Assembly (NCBI GenBank): GCA_026168455.1
Contig: CM047431.1
Span: forward strand, 60,098,910-60,162,909
Length of the DNA stretch: 64,000 nucleotides
DNA from: Theocolax elegans
Lineage: Eukaryota > Arthropoda > Insecta > Hymenoptera > Cerocephalidae
Direction of reading: 5' to 3'
Part shown: one piece after another, positions 21,578 to 34,373 of the stretch
How the letters are laid out: every line of letters starts with the position of its first letter
Position numbering within the stretch: the stretch's first letter is position 1
Position numbers and translations under genes: made by a program
The notes under the pieces: model-generated
Database searches by the model: none
The model's input: only the letters and a program-made list of their open reading frames with translations
Told to the model about the DNA's origin: nothing

Positions 21578-22539
21578 TACTTGTACAATGATAAATTTTC
21601 GTTTTTTTATTAGAAATTGTTATTACCATTGGTTTTGATCTTTTTGAATATTTTACGCGTGGACTTGGTCCGACGCGTGCTTGCGATTTTAACTTTGTTA
21701 TTATAACAATTTATTTTACGGTAATTGTAAATTATACGCGTTTTTGAAAAATGTTTCCGATATTCAATAATCTAACTCGCTGTAATTTCGCAATTAAGGT
21801 TGGGTATTGCTATTCTTAGTAAATAAAACTTTTTAAATATTTTATAACATTAATTATCAATTTATTTATATTTTTTCTCCCTTGCTCGTTAAATTATAAA
21901 GGTGTTTTCATCATGCCGTAGATATGGTAGTTAACAAATAACTTGGTTTCTATAGGATACATAACTCTATGTTTTGGTGTAATTTATTAATTAAGGATAA
22001 GGTTTTTATTTTTACTGAAATCGCACTTTTGCCGATTTATTTGCTTATGATATTTAATTTATTTGTAAATTTATTATAAAAAGGGCATATTTTTATAAAT
22101 ATGGATTGTTTGGTGTACGAGCTTTACAAAACTATATATGTTAGTTAACAAATTGATATCCAGGTTCCTAATGGTTTTATAATAACGGATTTTGGCTAGA
22201 TTTTGTTTATTAAGGTTGCGGATATTATATTTGTTAAAATAACAATTTTCGTTATTTATTTGTTGATAGAATTTAATGTGTTTATTAATTTGTTTGCTAT
22301 GGGAGGGATTCATTATTGTGAAATTAACCGCTGGTTCATTAACCGCCAAATTCTTGTTCACATATTCATATATTTTTTATGGAATTTGCCTCCTGGTGGG
22401 TCCTTAAATAACCGAACTATTTCGCTTTTGCTAAAATGTTCCACGTTTGGCCTTCTATCGTAGTATACTTGGACCAATAATTAAACGTACAAGGCTCATT
22501 GTTACCATAGATTTTAAATAGGTGAGATTGGTGATGAAG
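21578..22539. other. AT-rich, probable retroelement debris
   Basis: No intact frame. Minus-strand reading into 22380-22539 continues downstream of the integrase fragment, with weak, frame-broken similarity only. Confidence 0.35.
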
Positions 22540-22900
22540 TCGGCTGCGTATTCGTTGTACGTGTTTTTGGTTTATATCTTAACAGTAATTTGTGAGGATA
22601 GTAGCCAGTGCTTGCGTATTCGATAGGATGTAGTGATAACCGTTTTTTGTTGCACAGACCGTGTGCTAATAACTAGAGGTAATTTGATCTTTTGTCGTAC
22701 TAATTTGTTGCTTTGGCAATCAACGCACCTCAGGACAAACTGACGTACGCATAATTCTCCAATAATAGTCGTTGACTAGTTTCATGTACGTTTTATTTAC
22801 TCCACGAAGTCCTTCAAAAGCTGCCTCATGGGACTCCTTGATGACCGCGTATCTCTCTTCCATCGAGGGTACCGACAATTTATTTGTATAGAATACCCCG
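22540..22900 (-). pseudogene. Ty3/gypsy integrase fragment (broken)
   Basis: On the minus strand 22741-22870 reads SMEERYAVIKESHEAAFEGL followed by RGVNKTYMKLVNDYYWRIM, the pattern of the H2C2 zinc-binding segment before a gypsy integrase core (H...G.RGV.KTY...YYW..M). The second His of the usual GHRG is Leu here. Further along, after a stop and a frame change, KNGYHYIL aligns with the start of the integrase core where TKNGN.YIL is usual. At least one stop and one frameshift; not functional. It lies between two coding-like fragments of an LTR element (21262 and 23070) in the opposite orientation, so the area is a nest of old insertions. Confidence 0.65.
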
Positions 22901-22959
22901 ATTACTGGTAAGCACTTAACTATTATATTAATGTTATGTGTGGATACACGTCACGACTG

Positions 22960-23412
22960 TATTAAGATAAATAAATAGTTAGTTTACCGAAAATGCTGAC
23001 CGTTCAGGTCATTAAACGGTGCCACGCAACTTCGCAACTCGAGCATCGGTGCAACCTGAAGCGCAAGGATCAGCTAAGCGTCCCTCCAATTATACTCGTA
23101 TATAGGTCACCAAATTTATATAAAAGAAGATCATAATGTACAAACAAAAAAGACAGAAGTGACATTTACGAGTAGAAGTCGAAGAATTGAGGATACAACG
23201 CGAAGACACGGAGACACGATATCACCAGGATCGTTTTCCCTACGGCCTTAACAACACAACGCAAGCCAACCCAAAGCACTTATACGAGGATCGACCTGGA
23301 GAACAACAATACAACAATTCATCTGCCTCTTTACGCCTGTACTCGCTGATCTTGGGATTCAACGAGCCGCGGTACCCACGGAACGAAATATACGTTACCA
23401 TTCAAACGTAAC
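22960..23412 (+). repeat. Coding-like retroelement fragment, copy B
   Basis: Aligns with 21262-21577 from 'cctccaattata' to the stop after TIQT. The open frame 23187-23411 (74 aa) includes RFPYGLNNTTQ, HLYEDRPGEQ and LYSLILGFNEPRYPR. Its upstream 100 bp (cgttcaggtcattaaacgg) is GC-richer and may be leader sequence. Function unknown. Confidence 0.5.
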
Positions 23413-23924
23413 ATTGAATTGCTCTATGAAATAAGCCCATTCACCGATCAATAACACCGCGAGATCTCTAATGATTGCTATTGCTTTTTGAGTAAGGTTA
23501 AGCATTTTCTTACGATGATTCTAAGCGGCTTCTCGTCGATATAATGTTGTATGTATACATGCACATCATTATTATATCCTGGATGTTATACATATGGATT
23601 TCTCCGACTGTGAATGTTCTCTCTGTTAAAGCTTCTTGCATTACGTTCTATAAAAATCCGTCGGTAGTTGCTAACAAAACTAAGTTTTCTTTGAATCGAA
23701 ATGGATATTGGTTTAAAATTGTTAAAATAGAAAAGAAAGGAGACTCTTTGTCATCTGATGGTGTCCACGGTGGTTGCTGTTTTCTGTGTCTAGTTCCGCT
23801 TATTGATCGTCATCCATATCGTAATCTGCTTCTAGATCCTTGGGCGTCTCGTCAATAGACGAGAGGTTTATATTGCGTCGTCGTTTGGCTCATTGTCTAC
23901 GACGCTTTCGAGTTCAAAGCAGGG
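23413..23924. other. No recognised gene
   Basis: A 104-residue frame (23544-23858) begins hydrophobic and has SSDGVHGGCCFLCLVPLIDRHP. I do not recognise it and do not call it a gene. Confidence 0.3.
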
Positions 23925-25140
23925 TTGGGTAAGTAGTTGCCTTTATCGAATACTTTTTTAATATTTGAGTTTAAAGATTTAAAAAACAATTCAACTTGCC
24001 TAACAAACATAATCTATGGTATATAAATACTAAATAACGCTAAATGAAAAAGTATTCGTAAAAGTATACGATCGACTATTCTTTTCGAATACCGAGTAGT
24101 AATTTTAAATATAATTAAATTTTAAAGAATTGTAATTTTCATTTTTAAGAATATTTTAACTTTCATTGCCAAAAAAGTATATAAACAAGATATGTATGTA
24201 TAACATGATCTGAATTACATTAGCACAATATTAATATTTTTAGCATTAAAATAGAAACAGAATTAAAAACTATTCTTAATGTCTTGAACATATTTACATT
24301 CTATCGTCGAAAATTTAATATAAAAGTTAATTGTGAGGTTTAGCGTCATATTAAGTTTTAATTATTTATTAAGTCCACAAAAAGCTATTTTTGCTACTAC
24401 TGTTTTTAGTCTAGAATTTAAACTCAATTAGTTACCTAATTATAATGAAAATAAATTAATTTCTTTAATTAAAAACATGTGTAAAAATGAATTGTACACA
24501 CCAGTTATGCTGGATATTATTCGCGTGCAACAAAAAAGCCTCTGATTGGTAGAGAGAAAATATTAAAAATATACGTCGGAACTTTTATGGAAAAGTCAAA
24601 CTTGCATCGACTACTCTACATTTTCCTTTAAATTATATCCCCATGTAAAAAACTAAATTTCAAATACAAAACAAGCTTATGTTACACAGCAGCATGTAAA
24701 AGGCTATTCTCGAAAGGAGGGTTTATCTTGATGTCGAATGACTTTACGATGTTTATCAAACTAAAATGTAATCAAAACTATTGGTAAAAATTTTTAATAA
24801 TTATAAAATCTAATTAATTATAGTTCTATAAAACTTAAATATTCAATTTATTTATTAAAATTATAAATATAAATCTAATTAAAAAAAGAAAATATTTTTT
24901 ATATATTATTATATTCCATTCTAAATGCTAAAAATATCAATATATATGTCTAGTGTAATTCAGATCATGTTATACATAAATATCTTCTTTATGCATTATT
25001 TTGGCAATGAAACTTAAAATATTTTTAAAAATGAAAGTTAAAATTATATATAATTTAATTATATTAAAAAATGCTACTTGGTATTCGAAAAGAATACTCG
25101 ATCGAATACTTTCTTCGAATACTTGGTATTTACGCGTAGA
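23925..25140. mobile_element. Long inverted-repeat (foldback) element, ~1.2 kb
   Basis: The left part (cgatcgactattcttttcgaatacc, then ctttcattgcc, then tgtataacatgatctgaattaca) recurs as reverse complement on the right (about 24960-25130). Arms of roughly 250 bp or more enclose about 600 bp of AT-rich DNA. No transposase frame is visible, so it is non-autonomous. The outer arms contain repeated TTCGAATAC/GTATTCGAA units. Exact ends and target duplication were not fixed. Confidence 0.7.
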
Positions 25141-26608
25141 TTCGGATGTTTTTCTTTAGATACTCTGTGGACGGTGCCGAAATTGCTAGGGTTGCAATAT
25201 TAGCCCGGCAACAGGCATCAACAGTTTATTCGACGATCCGCGAAGGCTGCGCGTTTAGCGCGAGTCAGCGCAACGTCGATGATGCTCGTTTTCGATCGGA
25301 CCGGATGCAACATGACGCCCAACTATTTATTTCGCGAACGCAAATCGGTCTACGGTATTGATCGAGGTAACGAAGATCAAAATGATCTTGGATCGTACGT
25401 TCTAGTATGTAATGATTATTGCGCACGAATTGTTTAAAAATCACTTTTTGTAATTTATCCGTTGAAATAAACTGTGAATTATGGTGATTCGTCGTCGTAT
25501 TGAGAACTATATTCGATACAAATTTTAGTTCTCTTTAATCGCGTAATTTATATAATCATATTGTGCATGTTTTTAAAGTATATAAATTTTTTGTTTGGAA
25601 TAGTTTTAAAATTACTAAATTAAAAACATTTGAAACTTCTACAAACATTTATGAATGCATAGGATATTATTTTGTGCATCATAGGTATCGATGGATATAA
25701 TAATTATTTAATTTTAATCATTTTACTTGTTGTTTCGTATTAATTATAAACAATTTATTATAATTTATAATTATTTTTGAATTTTCACATTTCTACAATA
25801 ATTTTCATTATCGTACTCAAGGTTGCCAATTAAATATGGAAGGAAAAAAAATGCCTCCCCGAAAATGATACGACGCTTATGCTACGCAAATTAAAATTGT
25901 GCCTTCTTGCTTTCAATCGACGAATTGTCGTCGAAAAATAATATGCATGTCAAGGAAATAATTAAGCGGATGTATGCCAAGAGATGAAAGAGAATCGACA
26001 ATTGCTAACCAGGATAATGAGCACAAAGTATCCTCGTTTTCTTTTTATGATTCGATACCGATGATACGAAAAAAGAAATTCTCTTCTTTACTTCGCGGAA
26101 TTTCCTGTCGTCTAGATATTGCCGAATGAGCTTTTTTTATATCTTAGATTTCGAATATACACCCAACGGTAACATATTCTTAAATCATAGCTGGGTTAGA
26201 GTTAACCATTAAAAATTTATTGTAATTAATAACATAATTTATTAAACAAATTACTTAATTAACTTGTTTTGTAATTTTTCCAACCAAATATCTGCTTTAT
26301 AAAAAGTTGTGTTAAAAATAAATTGATTATATACAACATTTTTATTTATATTGTTAATAATAATACAATTTATTAAAAAAATTAACAACTTCTTGAACCG
26401 GGTAGTATATTTAATTGTTACCGACTGATAAGGAGACGACATGGCCTTTGGGAAACTTTATTTGAAGCTGTAGAATATGATTATTTGGCCTATTAGAATA
26501 TAATTTTTGTAAAAATAGTGTAAGCTATTTAAACAAACCCAATTTCAAATAATAGCTGTTAATACCTCACTAGATTTTTTTCCGTTTATAGATAGTATCT
26601 GTAGATTT
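25141..26608. other. Intergenic; one GC-richer block
   Basis: 25160-25370 is GC-rich against the AT background (cgcgaaggctgcgcgtttagcg) with an open frame at 25146-25361 that matches nothing I know. The remainder is AT-rich without features. Confidence 0.35.
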
Positions 26609-27340
26609 AAGGGAAAGTTTAAATTCTAGGTCTAGGTTACAATTGAAAAAAACTATTCAATATTAACAATTAATCATTTTTTTCATAACCATTGAAAATA
26701 TTATTTAGTTTTTTATACAAAATATATTATTATTAACTTTTATTTAAAACTTTTTGGTCAATTTATATGTAACATAAGTATTATTTTAATTAAATTATAT
26801 GAAACTGCGTACTTTGATTTTTTTCCATAATGGACTTACGACAGGATATCTCAGGAACCACTTCATCGAATAGGCTGTTAACAGTCACTTTTACATATGA
26901 TTTTAATTTATTTATAAATGAAAAGAATTTGTATAACAGTTTAAAAATTATTAAAAAACAAATTATTTAGTTGTTTTGACACAATTTTTTAATTTTTTCT
27001 AATAATTTAATAAGCATAATTTTTTATTACAATGTTAACACAATCTGCTCCATTTAAGTGGATTAAAATCATATTTGGAAGTTACTGTTAAATTTCAGTC
27101 TATTCGATGAAGTGAATTCAGAGATATCCTGCGGTAAGTCCATTATGGAGAAAAATCCGAGGACGGAGTCTCATAATTAATTAATATAGTTTTGTTACAT
27201 CTAAATTGGTAGAAAAATTTAAAATAAAAGTTAATGATAATACAATTTGTTTAAAAAATTAAGAAATGTTTTCAATTATTATGAACAAAATTCTTAATTG
27301 TCAATATTGAATAGTTCTTTTTCAATTTTAACCCAGGCTT
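26609..27340. mobile_element. MITE/foldback with ~300-bp terminal inverted repeats
   Basis: The left arm (about 26609-26910) and right arm (about 27045-27340) are reverse complements. Anchors: 'aactattcaatattaacaattaa' with 'ttaattgtcaatattgaatagtt', and 'ccataatggacttac' with 'gtaagtccattatgg'. Outer tips are about TAAGGGA and TCCCTTTA. No ORF. It is a non-autonomous DNA-transposon derivative; the superfamily is not assigned. Confidence 0.75.
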
Positions 27341-28449
27341 GTCCCTTTAATAGAACTTGAGTTATTTCCTTAAAAATAGACCTTTTCCTTTAGATTTTTA
27401 AAAAATGTCGAATATATCTCTTCATCTCTCGGGCCCATGGGATAAAATTTTGAGACGCGGGTATTTATTTCTTATTTGAAGCAAAGAATCGTATTCCACA
27501 GTTTCAAATAATTTCGTTCCCAATGGCTATGTCCTCTATTTTGTGAGTAAAATAAGTTAATTTTCTTACAACTATTGCTTGACGAGATTTATTAATTATC
27601 GAAACACTAAATAGATTATCAGTATGCAAATATTTTTGAAAGTGCAGGTAAAAATATAATTTTGAAACTGAAATGATTTAAAGTTTCTATACTTGAATGT
27701 TTTATAAAATATTGTACATATCCTTATAAAAAATTTAATAATTAATCTAAATTGCTGGAATAATAATAATAATTAGGTATGACACCCCTTTAAGTAATTG
27801 CAAATTAAATTAAGATTTTAAATCGCGTACCATTTATAGCCAAAAGTGAGTAAGATAATTGCAAAATAACGTACCAAAAATCCAGCTAGGTAAATTTTTT
27901 AATAGAAAAATGAAATTAACATTTTCTTACATTACAATCAACTACCTTTCTAGTATAAATTATTTCATATTATAAAGATTTTTAAATTTCTACCATAGGA
28001 TTCAATTCTGAAGCGTTATAGACAATTGATAGTTGTAAAAAAAATAAAACAAAGCATCAGCTGAAAAAAAAACAGAAAAATTGAAGTGAACAACGAAAAT
28101 CTGTAAACATGTTACAAAGAAGGCGTAGTGTTGAGGAAAGGGGTGGAGCAAGAATTTACCCCGGACTATTCCCAAGAGGGTGGCTAAATTAATAAAGGGC
28201 GTCACCAAAGGGCGTATACATTGTTGCCCTTCCAATCACAGTGTTAGCCAATGCGTTTCAAAGTATACACATCTCATATTGGCTCATCGTATTCCTTATA
28301 TTTATCTTGTATTTTAGCAATCGATAAGAAAATCCAGTTTAATACTACGTTATAATTTCAAACGTATAACGGAGCATCGATTTGTACACTGAGAAAAAAA
28401 TAAATTAGTATTGAATTTTCTTTTTGCGTGAATCGATTAATCGATCGTT
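27341..28449. other. AT-rich intergenic
   Basis: No recognised gene. The patch 28130-28235 is somewhat GC-richer (ggggtggagcaagaatttaccc). 'cactgagaaaaaa' at 28389 resembles a MITE tip without a found partner. Confidence 0.35.
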
Positions 28450-29515
28450 TATTCGAACATGTATAAGGAAATCTGCAAAAAATCTTCCAAATCGTGTTCC
28501 CTAAAATCGAAAAAAATTTCATTTGAGACACACCTTTCCAATCTCACTTTTCTTTATCTATAACACATATATTATGTGAATCGAAATTTGGACATCAAAA
28601 AAGGATTGTTACACACTTTTTTTAAGTATGAAGATTGAAATTAAAAAATTGAAAAATTTATTGTTTTTCAATATAGCTTTTAAAATCGTATTAAAAATCA
28701 ATTTCAAAAGACCCTTTTTGCATTTTATTTTTATAAGATAATTATTATATGCAATCGATGAAAAATTTATTTCATTAAAAATAATCCACAAGGTTCTAGG
28801 AATACAATTTAAACATGCAATATCGTGTTTTTTTGACAAAAAAAATGTTTTTCATTTCATTGTATATTATATATTAATTTTTACAAACTATCCTTATTAA
28901 TTACAATTCTAATTATTTCGGTTTTGCAGTCAATATTAAAAACAAGCTTATTCCCAAATATATAAAAAAACCAACAGGTATAAAATAATTACTTTAATAA
29001 ATAGAACAAAATTTGTGTATAAAGCCGAAATAATTAAAATTGTAACGGAAATTATGGCAGTCGACGAAATAATTAATTATTTTTTTGAATTTCAACAATT
29101 ACTCCAAAATACTATTTATCATTGATCTCAACAATCCAATCATCTTACTTTAAAATTATTTATAGTTTTATATGTTACGACTTTATTATGGTCAGATATT
29201 TTGGATTCATTATATGTCATATCGTTTAATTTATATAATTCATTGAATTCTAATGACAAACAGTGAAATGAGTATATTATTACATTAAAAACTATTGGAA
29301 TAAAAAAAAATTAGTTCAAAGATTATTTTTAATATAATTATTGTATATGTTATATTATAAGCTTTTTTAAAAACAATACATTTTTCGATTTTTGATTTTA
29401 AACTTCATACTTAAAAAATGTACGTCACAAGCCTTTTTGAGAAAAAATTCCGATTTTCGAGAACACGATTTTGAAGATTTTTTGTCATGAATTTCCTCAT
29501 ATATAAAGTTTATAA
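28450..29515. mobile_element. Near-complete palindromic foldback element, ~1.06 kb
   Basis: Left (gcaaaaaatcttccaaatcgtgttc, then ttttttaagtatgaag, then taattatttcggtttt near 28922) is mirrored on the right by reverse complements (aaagccgaaataatta near 29024, cttcatacttaaaaaatg near 29402, gaacacgattttgaagattttttg near 29461). The arms are each close to 500 bp and meet near 28960-29010. No ORF. A single strand could form a very long hairpin. Confidence 0.7.
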
Positions 29516-32459
29516 AAACTTGATAATAATGTTATGAAATAGGTTTCACAAATGTTATATAAAAATTAAATAAAGTATATAAAAAAATTTATATTATAGT
29601 GAAATTTTATTGTAATTGAACTGATATAAACTCAAGAAAATTTTTACATTTTTTGGTAAGTTGGTTTATAAAATTTTTATAAAGTTTTTATAAAGTTTAT
29701 TTACGTGAGATATTCACATTTAAATAATATTCCTTATTGTTAGGACCTTTTCGGAGTTACAATGTTAAATTGTTGTTATTAATATTATCAGTTAATTTAT
29801 AGGTGTAAAAAAAGGATTTTTACTCTCTTAAAAATGTATTTTGACACGTAAAACTTACCGAGCGGTATAACGGGGGCTCATATTCAATTCACTCAACGTT
29901 TTTATTTTCCTTATTGCAATAAATATGACACCGCGGAAAAATACCTAAACTTACCGGAATTCCTAATTTGAAATAAATAAGAAAATCCAAAGAAAAATTT
30001 TTCTATATTGCGTTCAACGGTATTTTATTTATTTATCGTTTTAAATTAATATGTTTATTTCATATAATAATTGGTTATTTTATTAAACATTTAGCAAATT
30101 CTCTTTATTAATTTAAAATTTTTTGACTTTCATGCATAATATACAAGAAACGTGGCTTTACGACATTTGAATATTATGTATAAGAAACAAAAATTATAAT
30201 AAAAAATGTTTCTTTATTTTTTTCTTATATATTTATTATTTCAAATTCTACACGTTCAAAATAATTATTTGTAAACTTACCTAATTGTTCAAAGTATGTC
30301 TAAACTTTATACAAAAATGTCTAAATAATATTTGGTATCTCGGTGGATATAAACTTTCGTCAAACATTAATATTAACTTTATACCATTCTTCCACATGTT
30401 ATTATTTTACTTTCCTGTGAATCATGTATATTTCCTTGCATCTCGTTAAAATCCTTCGTTTATTCCGTTTATCCCAAATTTTGTACTTAATTCTAAATTA
30501 CATACTATTCAACGGTGTACAGGATAAATTACAATATTAGTAATATTCTTGAATGTATAGGGCCTGTTTGACGAAGCTAGTACAACGTGGTGCATGTTAG
30601 ATTATATTTTCATATACGAATGCTGGTATACACTATGATAATACTTATAATTTCGTCACATTTCACTTGATTGCGTAATACACGGTAATATCACAAAAAC
30701 GATTATTTATATATAGATTATAGTATAAGTTAAAATAACAAAATAAAATGAGATCTATACCACACGCGTAAAAAGGAGGGCTGAAAGCGTGCACACGAGG
30801 CCGCGACTCACAGTTAACTCGCCCGACGTGGCGTCTATGGCCAAGTGCTAGTGCAACTTTGCATTTTTCGGTCGTCAGATAAGGTGTCCACAGGACACAT
30901 ATATACATATATATACATATATACATATTATGTTTAAGTGGCTACGCGCTTATACATCGTACAATAATGCGCTGACTATAATACATTATCGCCTTTAAAT
31001 ATATATATCACGTGTTGAATCTGTAGTAATTCAACAATGGTATATATTCATTTTCATTAAATTCTGAGAATTTATCGGGAACTTTTCGTTTATGAATAAT
31101 ATAATAATTAATTAGTTATTATTTTACAAGTGTTAGATTATATGTATACGGTATATAACTTGTATTTGTTTTTCATTTCTTTTATAATAAGGGTTTTCTT
31201 ATAAAACCAATGCACTGACTCTATAAATATATACTATATTTCAATAATGTCGATTTATTCTTTTATGTAATATTTTATGTCGGTAAAATAAGTCGAGTAC
31301 AAGGTAACACCATCGATCATCTATAAATTACACTATTAAACAATAATAACATTTTAAAAATAAATTTTTTTAGTATGAAAAGTTAATGTAAAACTTTGTT
31401 AATCGGAAAACACGAAAAGGTTATATATATATAATGTCATTATAAGCGTATATATGCATATAAATAATTGATAGGTTAAATTTTTATTTTCCGTATAGAA
31501 GCTATAAATTAGTTATTTACACTTTCAACACGTGTTATTTCCTTTAAAAGGTGTTGCATGTTAATATTTAATTATTTTTATGGTGTCATTGAATATATAC
31601 CTATATATATATATATATATCGATATTTTGTCTACATCACGTTTCGATGTGTTGAAGCACTTTCGAGAAAACCAATATAATATCGAACGGTATTTAACGA
31701 ATGAAAGATAACATTTTATAAGAAAGGAAAATAATAATTATGATAATAATGAATAATAATTGGAGAAAGGACGAAAGAAAATCACGACGAAAATCAAAAA
31801 GAAATAGTTGCGAAGCTATATAGTTAAATACGTTAAACGGCTTCGCAGTTAGTTCTGTTAACTGTAAAAAGATAATCCTTTGTATAGTATTTTTGTTAAA
31901 ATGTTGAATTGCATGTATAAATTCGATTCGTGTAATTAACTATGTCAATATGGCTCAGAGAAAAAAAAATTTTGATAGAAAACTACTATGATAACCCTGG
32001 TAGAACTTTGTTCATTCACTGATGGTTTGTAGTTCGTATAAACTACTATATATATATATATGTTACGTAATACAGCATTATTATAATGGCTACTTGTTAT
32101 CAACATATAGTTTCCGTTTCGTCTAAACAAGTAATAAATTTATTAAAAAAGGAAGGATTTCTCGTTTTCGTCGTCGAAATGTAACAATTTAAGTACGTAT
32201 TATGTTTCTAGTGTTCGCTAAAACTTGAGCAACTGGAATGGAATGTGTCATTGAAAAATTATTATACAGCTAATCCACTATTAATTCATCTCGATTATGC
32301 GTATACAAAAAAAAAAGTCACAAAGAAAGTGAACCGTAATACCGCACGAAACCTTATTTGCTAATAAACATTTTAACGAATATAATTAAATAAATACCGA
32401 ATCGTATATATACCGTACCCGTGTACCTTGCGTCGTATCTTAAAAACCCGCAAAAAAAA
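29516..32459. other. AT-rich intergenic
   Basis: No recognised gene. 30770-30895 is a GC-richer patch (cacgaggccgcgactcacag). AT dinucleotide runs occur at 30900-30926, 31600-31620 and 32050-32060. Confidence 0.35.
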
Positions 32460-33155
32460 ATGAGAAAGAGAGAGAGAGAGAGAAATTCATTCCGGTCGGG
32501 TTTCTTAAAGAGCATAAAAAAAGGAAAGCAAGAAAAAAAATAAAATAAAAGGAAGAAGAAGAAGATGCAGAAGAAGGAAAAGAAGAAGAAGAAGAAGAAG
32601 GAAAAGAAGAAGAAGAAACGCGAGAAAAAAGAGTTAGAGGAGCCTCGGTAGATTATGTAAACGCCCGGCCAGGATCAGACAGAGACACATAGCCCGAGGC
32701 CATGTAATTCATTACTAAAGCAATCTCACCCCTGGCGCACCCCTCCCACCCACCCTCCTCCCTTATAATATAAAGAAAAAAAGAGAGTGAGAGAGAGCGA
32801 GGGAAAGGAGGGGCGGCCGGGCGGACGAGGAGGGTAGGGTAGCGGGGTAGAAGCGTTCCGAATAGAATAGCGAAAGAGAGCGGGGACAACAAAACAGAAT
32901 GAAACACAAAGCGCCGTTTTCATAATTAAAAAGATTGCGTATATTTCTCTCTCTTCTCCCTCCCCCTTCTCCCCATCCCGTCCGGACTTCATTTTCTCGT
33001 ACCTCATTGTTTGGACACCGGGGATGGGGCTTTTTCCGCGTCGTCTTGTTTCCTCCGCTAAATTTCCGTTCTGTGTGTCCGGAGAAAATTATTACTTCTT
33101 TCTCTTTCTTTCTACTATTTTCTTTTTGCTTTTTTTTTTGTTTTTTTCAACTCCT
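32460..33155. repeat. Purine-rich then pyrimidine-rich low-complexity tract
   Basis: 32460-32640 is almost pure purine (GAGA runs, then GAA/AAGAAG triplets). 32770-32850 is GA/GGAGGG-rich. 32945-32980 and 33095-33150 are strongly pyrimidine-rich (ctctctcttctccctccccc). The switch from purine to pyrimidine on one strand allows GA/TC pairing over several hundred bases. Frames open here only because of composition. Confidence 0.7.
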
Positions 33156-34373
33156 CGGATTTTGTAAATGATTGTGTAAACTCGCGTCAGTTGGTGGGGC
33201 GATATTTTTATTTCTACGGTATATAAATATGAATGTTTTTTAATGATGTACGTAACGTTCTTCGTTATACGATGAATTTTATCTTTTATAGGTATATGGT
33301 GACGCGTCGCCCGGTTTTTCTAATTTTCGGACTCGATTTTTTCATATCGTGTGCTCTTCAATATATGTCACTAATACATATACCGTATATATACCTATAT
33401 AGTAGAAATTGAAACGATTCTTTAAGTAGAATCTAACCATTTTTCTTTTTTTTTAGTTTATATATCCGATATGAAGCAGATATTCGCTTTAACCTGAAAA
33501 TGTAAAATATTGATTCATTTCTATGTACCAGGGTATAGTGATGTCGAGAGAGGTAATATAACTGTGATCGAATCACGATCATTCCTCGCGATTTCGGATC
33601 GTTTTGCTTATTTGCCTTATTTCCATTTCAGTATTCCGATTTCTTTTATATACCTTCTCTAATATATATACCTCCTTTCTGTACGATCCATTTTATCTCA
33701 CATATTTTAAATATAGGTAAAAAATTAAATTTGTTTTATACAGCTGTAAAATTCTATACTATCCTCTCGTACGTGTTTTTTTCCGTAGTCAGAAGAGATC
33801 TTGAATGGTTAAAAGTATCTGCCTTGGCGTATGATAATATGTATAACAAGGTTTTTTTAATCTGAGGTATAGATGGAACGTTTTTTTTTAAGTTTAGAAT
33901 TTTCTAAGTAAGAAATATAATTTTTCATTTCAATGTCGAATAGTAATCTGAATTATTCTATAGATAAGAGTAAAAACTGATAATTGCATATTTTATATAC
34001 AAATTTTGCATTAATCTAAAAAGGACGCATAAGAAGTTGTATATGTAATTTTTGTCTAAATATTCCCATGAAAAGTAATAATCAGATCGATCATGTTGAT
34101 CATGCCGAATAGCAATTTTTCCAAACACGATAAACTTTGAGCGCGTATTTTCATTTAGAATTGCATTTACTAGCCTGGCACTACAATTCGTATACACGTA
34201 TACTTTTTTTTTTAAATCAAATTTTATCTCCGTGCCTGAGCAGTACAATTGTATACTTTTTGATATTATCCTAGTAAAGATCTCGCTAAAATTATGGGCA
34301 AATTGTACTATTTCAACTGGGAATAAATATTGTTAAAGAAACGTATAAACAATAAATATTCTCTATTCTTAAG

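Noticed and set aside
23544..23858. 104-aa frame with a hydrophobic start
   Set aside because: Not recognised, no partner exon, no conservation evidence; could be chance.
32653..33171. Overlapping short frames on both strands (84, 93 and 78 aa)
   Set aside because: They lie in low-complexity purine/pyrimidine tracts and have biased, repetitive composition with no recognisable domain.
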